Below are positions 1 through 8,039 of a stretch of DNA of 64,000 bases, in pieces. The notes beneath the pieces were generated by a model, which was given only the letters and a program-made list of their open reading frames with translations, had not been told where the DNA came from and did no database searches. The position numbers and the translations under genes were made by a program. Within the stretch, counting starts at the first letter, position 1. Each line of letters opens with the position of its first letter. Origin of the DNA: Ectobacillus polymachus (GTDB taxonomy: Bacteria; Bacillota; Bacilli; Bacillales; Bacillaceae_G). Location: the NCBI RefSeq assembly GCF_048159605.1, contig NZ_JBLREB010000004.1, positions 124,001-188,000 on the forward strand. The letters run 5' to 3'.

Positions 1-22
1 AGTAACAAATTGGTAGTTTTCG

Positions 23-1435
23 ATGGGACGTAAGAAGGGATGGAGGTATGTGATTACGCAAAATCAGTTTCCTTACGAATGGTTAGAAGAAGTATTGAAC
101 GTAGCAGCAGAATGGATCGTCATTGTAGATAAAAATGGAATCATTCGGTACATAAATCGAGCCTATTGTGATTATTTACATACGACCGTAACAGAGGCGA
201 TTGGCAAACATGTAGAAGCAATCATTGAAAATACAAGAATGAGTATCGTGATGAGAACGGGCCAAGCCGAGGTAGCATCGATTCACTTTATAAAAGGAAA
301 GGAAATGATTGCAAACCGCTATCCGTTGTATGTGAACGGGGAGCTTGTAGGTGCGGTCGGCACAGTTATGTTTCGCAACTCTCAAGACTGGATGAATTAT
401 TCTAATAAAGTGCAGCCCATTTTAGAAGAATTGAAATATTATAAGAATCGTTTACAAAAGGAGCTGCAAAGTAAATATACTTTTGACGATTTAATTGGTA
501 ATCATCCACTGTTTTGCGAGACAAAACGACTGGCTGAACGGGTAGCTTGTAGTCAATCTGCTGTTCTTCTAGTAGGTGAATCCGGAACAGGTAAGGAATT
601 ATTTGCCCATGCCATTCATGGAACAAGTCCGCGCAGTCCTTTTCCGTTTGTGCGTGTAAATTGTGCATCCATTCCAGAGAATTTACTCGAATCTGAATTG
701 TTCGGCTATGTAGAGGGTGCTTTTACGGGAGCTCGTAAAGGTGGAAAAAAAGGGAAGTTTGAGCTTGCGCATCACGGAACCATTTTTCTAGATGAAATTG
801 GAGATATGCCTCTTTCTATGCAAAGTAAGCTACTTCGTGTATTGCAAGAAAAAGAAATTGAGAAGATTGGCGGTCACTCTCCGATAGCGATTAACGTCCG
901 AATTATTGCCGCAACTCATCGAAATCTTGAACAGATGGTTGAGGAAGGAACGTTTCGACAGGATTTATATTACAGGCTGCATGTTATGAAAATTGAAATC
1001 CCTCCGCTGCGTGAAAGACGAGATGATATTGAATTAGTAGCCAAAGCGTTATTGCAAAAATTAGAGCGTACATTTAATCGGAGTAATCTTGAATTATCTG
1101 ATGAAGTCGTTTATAAGTTAAAGGGGCATTCTTGGCCTGGAAATGTTCGGGAACTTGAAAATGTACTCGAACGAGCTGTCAATGTGCTTGATGAACAGGT
1201 TGTTCGTTTAGAGCATTTACCGCTTTATTTGGTTGATAAGCCTGCTAGGCAGTATGATTCATTCGAGCAGGATCTTTCTGTGCAGCCGTTAAAGCAAAGT
1301 ATGATAGCTGCAGAAAAGCATGCGCTGCAACAAGCTTTGAAACAAGCGAAGGGGAATAAACAGTTTGCAGCTAAGCTACTTCAAATCGGGAAAACAAGTT
1401 TTTATGAAAAATGTAAACGATATGAGATTGACTAG
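23..1435 (+). CDS. PAS domain sigma-54-dependent transcriptional activator
   Basis: Activator of RNA polymerase carrying sigma-54 (SigL in bacilli). Three parts are visible: an N-terminal PAS sensor (about residues 20-125), an AAA+ domain with Walker A GESGTGKE (about 184) and the sigma-54 contact motif GAFTGA (about 232), and a C-terminal Fis-type helix-turn-helix (about 425-465). The listed ATG start has no clear ribosome site; GTG at 50 behind GAAGGGA (34-40) is a good alternative. The dehydrogenase and threonine dehydratase genes follow directly, so amino-acid or keto-acid catabolism is the likely target, but I found no clear -24/-12 promoter in the window. The PAS ligand is unknown. Confidence 0.93.
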   Translation: MGRKKGWRYVITQNQFPYEWLEEVLNVAAEWIVIVDKNGIIRYINRAYCDYLHTTVTEAIGKHVEAIIENTRMSIVMRTGQAEVASIHFIKGKEMIANRYPLYVNGELVGAVGTVMFRNSQDWMNYSNKVQPILEELKYYKNRLQKELQSKYTFDDLIGNHPLFCETKRLAERVACSQSAVLLVGESGTGKELFAHAIHGTSPRSPFPFVRVNCASIPENLLESELFGYVEGAFTGARKGGKKGKFELAHHGTIFLDEIGDMPLSMQSKLLRVLQEKEIEKIGGHSPIAINVRIIAATHRNLEQMVEEGTFRQDLYYRLHVMKIEIPPLRERRDDIELVAKALLQKLERTFNRSNLELSDEVVYKLKGHSWPGNVRELENVLERAVNVLDEQVVRLEHLPLYLVDKPARQYDSFEQDLSVQPLKQSMIAAEKHALQQALKQAKGNKQFAAKLLQIGKTSFYEKCKRYEID

Positions 1436-1475
1436 TAGGGAGAGCAGTTTTCAAAAGCAGGGGGAAAATACAACG

Positions 1476-2408
1476 ATGAACATTCAGAACATTTTAATAA
1501 CAGGCAAAATTCAAATGGATATGAAGAAGATCATAAGCAAAAAAGGAATAGAAAAACAGTTTCGCTTCTTATCTGAACAAGAAGTAACGGCAGAAGATTG
1601 TAAGTGGGCAGATGCCTATGTTGGGTTTCGGCCGTCTGCTCATTTCAATCTTTCTTTTTTAAAATGGGTACACGCTTTAGGAGCAGGTGTAGACAGCTTT
1701 TTATTTGATCGCGAATGGGATAAGGATGTTCTTCTTACACGAACCTTATGCTCTTTTGGAAAAAGAATTAGTGAATATTGCTTAAGTTATATACTACGTG
1801 ATGTCCAGCGTCATGTTCAATTTGAGAGTCAACAAACAAATAAAAACTGGCAGGAGTGGGAACCTGCCATGCTAGCATCGCAAACGGTTGTCATATTTGG
1901 AACAGGTGTGATTGGACAAGAGATTGCTAGAACATTATCATTTTTCGGAGTCAGAACGATAGGTGTATCACGGACAGGATCAAGAAAGCAGTATTTTCAT
2001 CAAATTATAAAAAATAGTGATGTCAAACAAGTGCTTTCAAATGTAGATTGGGTTATTTCAACTCTTCCGCTGACGAAGGATACTTATGAGTATTTTAATG
2101 ATTCCTTCTTTTCGCAGCTTCGCGGTGCCGGCTTTATTAATGTAGGACGTGGAAGAACGGTTAAAGAAGCAGCACTCATAGAAGCGCTTATGGAAGAGTA
2201 TATACGCTTAGCAGTTCTAGATGTAGTAGCGCAGGAGCCGCTTCCTGAAGAATCTCCGCTTTGGACGCTTCCTAATGTTACCATTACTCCTCATATTTCT
2301 GCTCTTACTTCACCTGAAGAGGCGATTGATTGTTTTTTAGAAACATTGGATCGGTTAGAAAATGGGGAACCGCTTTTGAACCGAGTGAACATTGAAGCTG
2401 GCTATTAA
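1476..2408 (+). CDS. D-isomer specific 2-hydroxyacid dehydrogenase family protein
   Basis: NAD(P)-dependent reduction of 2-keto acids to D-2-hydroxy acids, or the reverse; the substrate cannot be read from sequence. The protein has 310 residues. The Rossmann motif GTGVIG lies near residue 141, followed by the family's arginine in NVGRGR, the acidic residue in AQEPL and the catalytic histidine in TPHIS. The frame is open upstream to 1365 inside the activator gene, but ATG 1476 follows GCAGGGGG (1457-1464) and fits the family length, so it is the chosen start. It sits 40 bp after the sigma-54 activator and is probably cotranscribed with or controlled by it. Confidence 0.88.
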   Translation: MNIQNILITGKIQMDMKKIISKKGIEKQFRFLSEQEVTAEDCKWADAYVGFRPSAHFNLSFLKWVHALGAGVDSFLFDREWDKDVLLTRTLCSFGKRISEYCLSYILRDVQRHVQFESQQTNKNWQEWEPAMLASQTVVIFGTGVIGQEIARTLSFFGVRTIGVSRTGSRKQYFHQIIKNSDVKQVLSNVDWVISTLPLTKDTYEYFNDSFFSQLRGAGFINVGRGRTVKEAALIEALMEEYIRLAVLDVVAQEPLPEESPLWTLPNVTITPHISALTSPEEAIDCFLETLDRLENGEPLLNRVNIEAGY

Positions 2409-2480
2409 TTGAAGTAATTCGCATAAGTATCTCTTTCTTTGCAATATACTAAGTTAGCATTGCAAAGGGAGGGCTTTTTT

Positions 2481-3689
2481 ATGCTTTCAAGAAAAGAATT
2501 ACTGCAAGCCCGAGAAGGAATGAAGGGAATTGTTCATACAACACCGATCGATTATTCCAAAACATTTAGTAAGCTGTCAGGCAATGATGTATACATAAAA
2601 CTTGAAAATCTACAAAAAACGGGATCATTTAAAGTCCGAGGATCCTACAATAAATTGATGTCAATACCTAAAGAACAGCTTCAAGCTGGAATTGTTGCAG
2701 CATCAGCAGGAAATCACGCCCAAGGCGTAGCTTATTCTAGTGGCATGCTAGATGTTCCTTGTACGATTGTCATGCCTAAAGGAGCATCATTAAGTAAAAT
2801 TCAAGCAACAAGGCAGTATGGTGCAGAGGTAATTCTTTACGGAAATTCGGTGGATGAAGCACTTTCCTATGCAAAGGAGCTTCAAAATAAAAACGGGGCC
2901 GTTTTTATTCATCCGTTTGATGATGAAGCGATCATTGCAGGTCAAGGAACGCTTGGCTTAGAAATAATTGAACAGATGCAGGATGTGGAAGCAGTTATTT
3001 GTCCAGTTGGAGGCGGGGGACTCATCGCCGGCGTTTCCCTTGCAATCAAGGAATACAATCCGAAGATTAAGGTGTATGGTGTTCAAGCAAGGGCATGTCC
3101 AAGTATGAAGCAGTCTTTGCTTGAAAATAAAGTAGTATCTGTAAATCTATCCCCTACTATGGCGGACGGCATTGCTGTGAAACGACCAGGAGATTTAACA
3201 TTTCAAATGATTAGACGTTATGTAGATGATATTGTCTGTGTAGATGAGATGGAAATTGCTCGCTCGATGCTATTGCTCCTTGAACGAAACAAGCTACTCG
3301 TGGAAGGTGCAGGAGCAAGTTCGTTAGCAACCCTACTCTATCATAAAACACCGCTTGCCCGAAAAAAAGTAGTTGCCATTTTAAGTGGGGGAAATGTAGA
3401 CGTAAATTTCATATCTCGAGTTATTGAACACGGTATGGCAGAGGCAGGTCGCTTTGTACAATTTACTACGTTGATTCGAGACAAGCCCGGTGAATTGGAG
3501 AAAATATTACAGATTATTTCTTTGATGGAAGCAAATGTGCTGCAAATTAACCATCAACGTATGGGGAAACATGTATTTCCAGGGTATGCACAACTGCAAA
3601 TTTCATTAGAAACAAAGGATCCAAAACATATTAAGAATATTATGGATAAATTAGAAAGTGAAGGATTAACTACTACATTCATACAATAA
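2481..3689 (+). CDS. ilvA: threonine ammonia-lyase with C-terminal ACT-like domain
   Basis: PLP-dependent deamination of threonine (and serine) to 2-oxobutyrate and ammonia. The PLP lysine is in GSFKVRG (K51) and the phosphate loop is VGGGGL near residue 177. The last 75 residues (from RFVQFTTLIRDKPGEL) look like an ACT domain, as in the 400-residue single-ACT form of threonine dehydratase. ATG 2481 follows AAAGGGAGGG (2464-2473); the upstream ATG at 2439 has no ribosome site. It could be biosynthetic (isoleucine) or catabolic. Its place behind a sigma-54 activator, away from ilv genes, hints at catabolism. An intrinsic terminator follows. Confidence 0.9.
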   Translation: MLSRKELLQAREGMKGIVHTTPIDYSKTFSKLSGNDVYIKLENLQKTGSFKVRGSYNKLMSIPKEQLQAGIVAASAGNHAQGVAYSSGMLDVPCTIVMPKGASLSKIQATRQYGAEVILYGNSVDEALSYAKELQNKNGAVFIHPFDDEAIIAGQGTLGLEIIEQMQDVEAVICPVGGGGLIAGVSLAIKEYNPKIKVYGVQARACPSMKQSLLENKVVSVNLSPTMADGIAVKRPGDLTFQMIRRYVDDIVCVDEMEIARSMLLLLERNKLLVEGAGASSLATLLYHKTPLARKKVVAILSGGNVDVNFISRVIEHGMAEAGRFVQFTTLIRDKPGELEKILQIISLMEANVLQINHQRMGKHVFPGYAQLQISLETKDPKHIKNIMDKLESEGLTTTFIQ

Positions 3690-3694
3690 ATCTT

Positions 3695-3733
3695 AACGAA
3701 AGAACAGACAAGCCCTTGTTCTTTCGTTTTTTT
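3695..3733 (+). terminator. Rho-independent terminator after ilvA
   Basis: Perfect 12-bp stem (3695-3706 with 3717-3728) with a 10-nt loop, followed by a T run. Confidence 0.9.
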
Positions 3734-3740
3734 GTTGCTT

Positions 3741-3756
3741 TTGAAAACGGTTTCAA
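3741..3756. promoter_or_regulatory. perfect cre (CcpA) site upstream of glutamine synthetase
   Basis: TTGAAAACGGTTTCAA matches the CcpA consensus TGWAANCGNTNWCA at every position and is palindromic. It lies about 65 bp upstream of the -35 of the glutamine synthetase promoter and just beyond the ilvA terminator. This far-upstream position would suit activation better than repression. Function is inferred. Confidence 0.6.
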
Positions 3757-3818
3757 TCGTATTTTTGATGATTGGACAACAAATACCGAAGATTCTGAAA
3801 AAAAGTCACAGAAATGTA

Positions 3819-3848
3819 TTGTAAAATATAAAATAAATCGTCTATAAT
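3819..3848 (+). promoter_or_regulatory. SigA-type promoter of glutamine synthetase gene
   Basis: TTGTAA (3819-3824), 18-bp spacer, TATAAT (3843-3848). The start codon is 46 bp downstream. Confidence 0.65.
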
Positions 3849-3855
3849 ATAACTA

Positions 3856-3872
3856 TGTTATATAAGTTGACG
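3856..3872. promoter_or_regulatory. GlnR/TnrA-like box
   Basis: TGTTATATAAGTTGACG agrees with the TnrA/GlnR consensus TGTNANAWWWTNTNACA except at two positions. It sits just downstream of the -10, over the expected transcription start, where a bound repressor (GlnR) would block initiation. Confidence 0.45.
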
Positions 3873-3894
3873 CGAAAATGGGAGGTTTCATATC

Positions 3895-5256
3895 ATGGCA
3901 CTGTTATATGTAACTGGAGCTACAGAAGGTACTATTGTTGATGAAATTAAGGAAATCATTGAATCGAAGAGCGTTGAGCTTCTTCATTTACAATTTGTAG
4001 ATATGGAAGGAATTTTAAAACAAGTAACGGTAACGGCAGAACAATTAGATGATGTAGTAGAAGGAAAGATTATGTTTGATGGTTCTTCTATTACAGGTTT
4101 TTCTCCAATTAATCGTTCAGATTTATATTTAGAACCAGATTTAACGACATTTGCAGTTATTCCTTGGACGGTAGAAGAAGGATATTCAGAAGCTCGTTTC
4201 ATCTGTAGTGCGAAAAACCCGGACGGTACTTTATTTGCTGGTGATACTCGTAACGTTTTACAGCATACGGTCGACAAAGCTGCTGAAAAAGGGTATTCCA
4301 TTTCTGTTGGACCTGAACTTGAATTCTTCTTATTTCAAAAAGATGAAAGCGGCAAAGCAACTTCTGTTACGCAAGACAACGGCGGTTACTTTGAAACTTC
4401 TCCGAAAGATCTTGGTGAACGCGTTCGTTTAGAAATTTATCGTGCGCTAAAAGCTATGGGCTTCAAAATTGAAGTATCTCACCATGAAGTGGCAGTAGGT
4501 CAACATGAAATTGGCTTCAAATATGCAGATGTATTACGTGCAGCTGATAATGCAACAACATATAAATGGGTAGTAAAAACGATTGCAAGTCAGTTTGGTA
4601 TGCATGCTACATTTATGCCAAAACCGGTATTTGGCATTAACGGTTCTGGTATGCACGTAAATATGTCCTTCTTTAAAGATGGAGAAAATATATTCTTCGA
4701 TCCTAGTGATGAAGCACAATTATCAAAAGAAGCTTACTCATTTATCGCTGGTGTTTTATCAAATGTAAAGAGCTTTGTAGCTGTAACGAACCCGCTAGTA
4801 AACTCTTATAAACGTCTTGTACCTGGTTATGAAGCACCTTGCTACATTGCATGGTCAGCATCTAACCGTTCTGCATTAATTCGTATTCCTGCTAAACGCG
4901 GCGTAGCTACTCGTGTTGAACTTCGTTGCCCAGATCCATCTGCAAATCCATATCTTGCATATGCAGTAGTTGCAGCTGCCGGTCTAGACGGAATTGAAAA
5001 AGGCTTAACTGCTCCAGCGCCAATTGATGCAGATATCTTCCACATGAGCGAAGAAAAACGTGCAGAATTAGGAATTGATAATTTACCTGGTAGCCTAGAG
5101 GGTGCTATTGCAGCACTTGAAAGTGGTGAAATTGGTAAAGCAACATTAGGCGAACATGTATTTAGAGAATACGTAGCTGTGAAAAAAGCAGAATGGGATA
5201 GCTATCGTACATCTGTTCATACTTGGGAACTCGAAAACTATCAAGAAAAATTCTAA
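3895..5256 (+). CDS. glnA: type I glutamine synthetase
   Basis: ATP-dependent formation of glutamine from glutamate and ammonia in the cytosol. The family signatures are present: MFDGSSITGF, the EVAVGQHEIGF metal/glutamate region, and NSYKRLVPGYEAP with ASNRSALIRIP. Length 453 aa is slightly longer than the 444 aa of B. subtilis GlnA because of a short N-terminal extension. The segment GFSPINRSD replaces the GFVRIEESD type of B. subtilis GlnA, whose arginine takes part in feedback inhibition, so regulation may differ. No glnR gene lies upstream, unlike the usual glnRA operon, so this is probably a second, stand-alone enzyme. ATG 3895 follows GGGAGG. Confidence 0.93.
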   Translation: MALLYVTGATEGTIVDEIKEIIESKSVELLHLQFVDMEGILKQVTVTAEQLDDVVEGKIMFDGSSITGFSPINRSDLYLEPDLTTFAVIPWTVEEGYSEARFICSAKNPDGTLFAGDTRNVLQHTVDKAAEKGYSISVGPELEFFLFQKDESGKATSVTQDNGGYFETSPKDLGERVRLEIYRALKAMGFKIEVSHHEVAVGQHEIGFKYADVLRAADNATTYKWVVKTIASQFGMHATFMPKPVFGINGSGMHVNMSFFKDGENIFFDPSDEAQLSKEAYSFIAGVLSNVKSFVAVTNPLVNSYKRLVPGYEAPCYIAWSASNRSALIRIPAKRGVATRVELRCPDPSANPYLAYAVVAAAGLDGIEKGLTAPAPIDADIFHMSEEKRAELGIDNLPGSLEGAIAALESGEIGKATLGEHVFREYVAVKKAEWDSYRTSVHTWELENYQEKF

Positions 5257-5272
5257 TCGTACTAGAATATGG

Positions 5273-5299
5273 AAAGCGCCTGTAAGCAGGCGCTTTTTT
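5273..5299 (+). terminator. Rho-independent terminator after glutamine synthetase
   Basis: 10-bp stem (5273-5282 with 5287-5296), 4-nt loop, T run. Confidence 0.9.
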
Positions 5300-5451
5300 G
5301 TATGCAGATTGTCATAGAGGGATATGATTTTCAAATGGCTCTATTTTCTTGAAATTTTCAGAACTTACGAGTACACTTTACTAGAATGTAATCGGTTCAT
5401 AGGCGACAAAGAGCTTGTTACATTGTTTCCTAGAATAGGAATAAACGAATA

Positions 5452-5545
5452 TAGTTTCGGGAGCCTGCGGAAGTGGGCTGAGAGTATGACTATTCTGTCG
5501 TAGACCGCTTGAACCTGTTGGATAATGCCAGCGTAGGGATCGTGA
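5452..5545 (+). ncRNA. TPP riboswitch (THI element)
   Basis: Conserved THI-box segments occur in order: GGGAGCCTGCGG, GGCTGAGAGT, GACCGCTTGAACCTG and the closing GATAATGCCAGCGTAGGGA. The RNA binds thiamine pyrophosphate. It leads into a hairpin terminator at 5561-5587, so control of thiMDE is probably by transcription termination when TPP is plentiful. No convincing promoter was identified between 5300 and 5450. Confidence 0.95.
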
Positions 5546-5560
5546 ATTGAGTCTATTCAA

Positions 5561-5587
5561 AACACTTTGCGTACGCAGAGTGTTTTT
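5561..5587 (+). terminator. terminator of the TPP riboswitch expression platform
   Basis: AACACTTTGC pairs with GCAGAGTGTT around a GTAC loop and is followed by seven T. It lies between aptamer and thiM, so it is the regulated terminator. Confidence 0.75.
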
Positions 5588-5629
5588 TTACGTTGGTGGG
5601 CAGGAATTTTTTTGAAGGGATGAAGAAGT

Positions 5630-6430
5630 ATGGATGTAATGCAAGTAGCAACAGCATTGAACAAGGTACGTGAGGCAAGTCCACTGGTCCATAATATTAC
5701 AAACGTTGTGGTGACAAACTTTACAGCAAATGGATTACTAGCACTTGGTGCATCTCCTGTTATGGCGTATGCCAAGGAAGAGGTTGCGGATATGGCGCGT
5801 ATTGCAGGCGCGCTCGTGTTAAATATTGGAACGCTAAATGCGCTCGAGGTAGAGTCCATGTTGATTGCAGGTAAAGCTGCTAATGAAGCAAATGTGCCGG
5901 TTATTTTCGATCCGGTGGGTGCAGGGGCAACGCCATATCGTACGGAAACGGCACGTCTTCTTGCAAAGGAGCTAGATATTGCGGTGCTACGCGGAAATGC
6001 GGCTGAAATTGCAAATGTGGTTGGGCAAAGCTGGAACATCAAAGGAGTAGATGTCGGAGAAGGCGACCTAAATGTCATGGAATTAGCACAGTATGCAGCA
6101 AAGCAGCTCCAAACGACGGTCGTTATAACGGGAAAAGAAGATGTCGTATCAAACGGTATAGATACGTATACCATTCAAAATGGTCATCCAATTTTAACAA
6201 AGGTAACAGGAACGGGCTGCTTACTTACTTCTGTTATTGGGGCATTTGCAGCAGTGGAACGGGAGGATTATGTATCTGCAGCTGTTTCAGCACTTGTAAG
6301 CTATGAAGTGGCGGCTGAGTTAGCTGTAAGTATATCAGGTGAGAAGCCTGGAAGCTTTCAAATCGAGTTATTAAATCAGCTTTCTCAAGTTCAGGATAAG
6401 GATGTTATGAAATATGGAAAGATTAAGTAA
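5630..6430 (+). CDS. thiM: hydroxyethylthiazole kinase
   Basis: Phosphorylates 4-methyl-5-(2-hydroxyethyl)thiazole in thiamine salvage. The 266-aa length is normal. Visible features are the N-terminal substrate region (SPLVHNITNVVV, FTANGLLALGASPVM) and the C-terminal catalytic/anion-hole segment KVTGTGCLLTS with the conserved cysteine. It is the first gene behind the TPP riboswitch and is followed after 11 bp by thiD. ATG 5630 follows GAAGGGATGAAGAAG. Confidence 0.97.
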   Translation: MDVMQVATALNKVREASPLVHNITNVVVTNFTANGLLALGASPVMAYAKEEVADMARIAGALVLNIGTLNALEVESMLIAGKAANEANVPVIFDPVGAGATPYRTETARLLAKELDIAVLRGNAAEIANVVGQSWNIKGVDVGEGDLNVMELAQYAAKQLQTTVVITGKEDVVSNGIDTYTIQNGHPILTKVTGTGCLLTSVIGAFAAVEREDYVSAAVSALVSYEVAAELAVSISGEKPGSFQIELLNQLSQVQDKDVMKYGKIK

Positions 6431-6441
6431 GGGGGATCAGA

Positions 6442-7239
6442 ATGACATACAGAGCATTAACGATTGCAGGATCAGATAGCGGCGGCGGTGCTGGAATTCA
6501 AGCAGATTTAAAGACGTTTCAAGAGCTAAAGGTGTTTGGGATGTCGGCTATAACTGCCATAACTGCACAAAATACACTTGGTGTACAAGGGGTCTATCCT
6601 ATGACACCATCAGCAGTCGCAGAACAAATTGAATCGGTTGCTAGTGATATTGGAGTCGATGCAATAAAAACGGGAATGTTGTTTGATAGTAGTATTATTC
6701 GTGTTGTTGCAGAGAAAATTCGTCAGTTTGGTTGGGAGCAGGTTGTTGTCGATCCAGTTATGATTGCCAAAGGAGGAGCTCCTCTTTTACAGCAAGAAGC
6801 AATGAAGGCACTAAAAGAGGAATTATTGCCGTTAGCGAAGGTGGTAACACCAAATATTCCGGAAGCTGAGGCGATAACGGGAATGACGATAACAACGATG
6901 GATGAGCGGCAGCTTGCAGCACGGAAGCTCTATGATATGGGTGTAAAGAATGTTGTGATTAAGGGCGGCCATGATGATGCAGAAGATGAAGCAATTGATT
7001 TGCTATTTGATGGTTCATCATTTACATACTTTACAAGTAAGAAGATTGAGACGAAGCATACGCACGGGACAGGATGTACGTTTGCAGCAGCTATAGCAGC
7101 GAGCCTTGCACAAGGTAAGACAGTTATAGAAGCTGTTCAAATTGCTAAAGATTTCATTCAAGCTGCGATTGAAAACAATCTCGGCCTTGGCCACGGACAC
7201 GGCCCAACGAATCATTGGGCTTACAAGGAAGGGAAATAA
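6442..7239 (+). CDS. thiD: hydroxymethylpyrimidine/phosphomethylpyrimidine kinase
   Basis: Phosphorylates HMP and HMP-P to the pyrophosphate used by ThiE. The 265-aa ribokinase-like protein has the N-terminal AGSDSGGGAGIQADLKTF substrate site, VVDPVM near residue 105 and the C-terminal HGTGCTFAAAIAA anion hole. It is second in the thiMDE operon, with a GGGGG-type ribosome site before ATG 6442. Paralogous pyridoxal kinases share the fold, but operon context supports ThiD. Confidence 0.97.
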   Translation: MTYRALTIAGSDSGGGAGIQADLKTFQELKVFGMSAITAITAQNTLGVQGVYPMTPSAVAEQIESVASDIGVDAIKTGMLFDSSIIRVVAEKIRQFGWEQVVVDPVMIAKGGAPLLQQEAMKALKEELLPLAKVVTPNIPEAEAITGMTITTMDERQLAARKLYDMGVKNVVIKGGHDDAEDEAIDLLFDGSSFTYFTSKKIETKHTHGTGCTFAAAIAASLAQGKTVIEAVQIAKDFIQAAIENNLGLGHGHGPTNHWAYKEGK

Positions 7240-7240
7240 A

Positions 7241-7888
7241 ATGACAGATCCAAAGACATTGCGGAATATGCTTCGCGTGTATTTTATTGCAGGAAGTACA
7301 AATTGTAAACATGATGTTGTAGAAGTAGTAGAGGAAGCAATTCGAGGAGGCATCACCTTATTTCAATTTCGTGAAAAGGGAAAAGATGCAGCCGTAGGAC
7401 AGGAAAAAATGCAGCTTGCCAAACGGATACAAGCATTGTGCAAGGAAAATCATATTCCTTTTATCGTGAATGATGATGTTGATTTGGCGCTTGCTATTGA
7501 TGCAGATGGCGTTCATATTGGACAAAAAGACGAAGATGCAAAACATGTTCGAAAAAGAATTGGCGATAAAATATTAGGTGTTTCTGTTCATAGCTTAGAC
7601 GATGCTCACCTGGCAATAGCAAATGGAGCTGATTACTTTGGAGTGGGGCCTATTTTTCCAACACAGAGTAAGGATGATGCCGAGCCGGTGCGAGGTACAG
7701 AAGTGATTGAAATCATACGGAAAAACGGACTGGATACTCCGATTGTTGGAATTGGCGGAATTCATGCAGGGAATGCCGATGAAGTAATGGCAGCGGGTGC
7801 AGATGGTGTGTCAGTTATTTCCGCTATCAGCTTAGCGGATTCCTCCTATGAGGCGGCAAAACAGCTAGCAGAAGCTGTGAAGAAGTAA
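7241..7888 (+). CDS. thiE: thiamine phosphate synthase
   Basis: Joins HMP-PP and thiazole phosphate to thiamine phosphate. This 215-aa TIM-barrel protein shows the family motifs QFREKG (about residue 44), NDDVDLALAIDADGVHIGQ, GVGPIFPTQSKDDAEP and the phosphate-binding GIGGIHAGN. ATG 7241 begins 2 bp after the thiD stop behind GGAAGGG. The same frame is open to 7142 inside thiD, but that extension has no family match. The operon ends at a terminator, so all three salvage enzymes are controlled by TPP. Confidence 0.97.
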   Translation: MTDPKTLRNMLRVYFIAGSTNCKHDVVEVVEEAIRGGITLFQFREKGKDAAVGQEKMQLAKRIQALCKENHIPFIVNDDVDLALAIDADGVHIGQKDEDAKHVRKRIGDKILGVSVHSLDDAHLAIANGADYFGVGPIFPTQSKDDAEPVRGTEVIEIIRKNGLDTPIVGIGGIHAGNADEVMAAGADGVSVISAISLADSSYEAAKQLAEAVKK

Positions 7889-7899
7889 AGTGTAAAAAG

Positions 7900-7931
7900 G
7901 AAGGCGGATTGAATTACCGCCTTCTTTTTTT
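7900..7931 (+). terminator. Rho-independent terminator after thiE
   Basis: GAAGGCGG (7900-7907) pairs with CCGCCTTC (7917-7924), followed by a T run. Confidence 0.9.
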
Positions 7932-8039
7932 ATAGAAATGTCCTGTTCGTTTTCTTCGCAATCGTTTGTTATAATATTCAAAAGGATTGTTAATTTGTTC
8001 CTTATGTTTCCATCATTTTGTACATATGGAGGTAGAGAT

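Noticed and set aside
2409..2480. Sigma-54 (-24/-12) promoter before ilvA
   Set aside because: A TTTGCAAT resembling the -12 part exists, but no GG element at the required distance.
5352..5366. CodY box AATTTTCAGAACTTA
   Set aside because: Three or more mismatches in an AT-rich gap, so not distinguishable from chance.
5557..6174. 205-aa ORF on the minus strand over thiM
   Set aside because: Shadow of thiM in an opposite frame; no ribosome site or family match.
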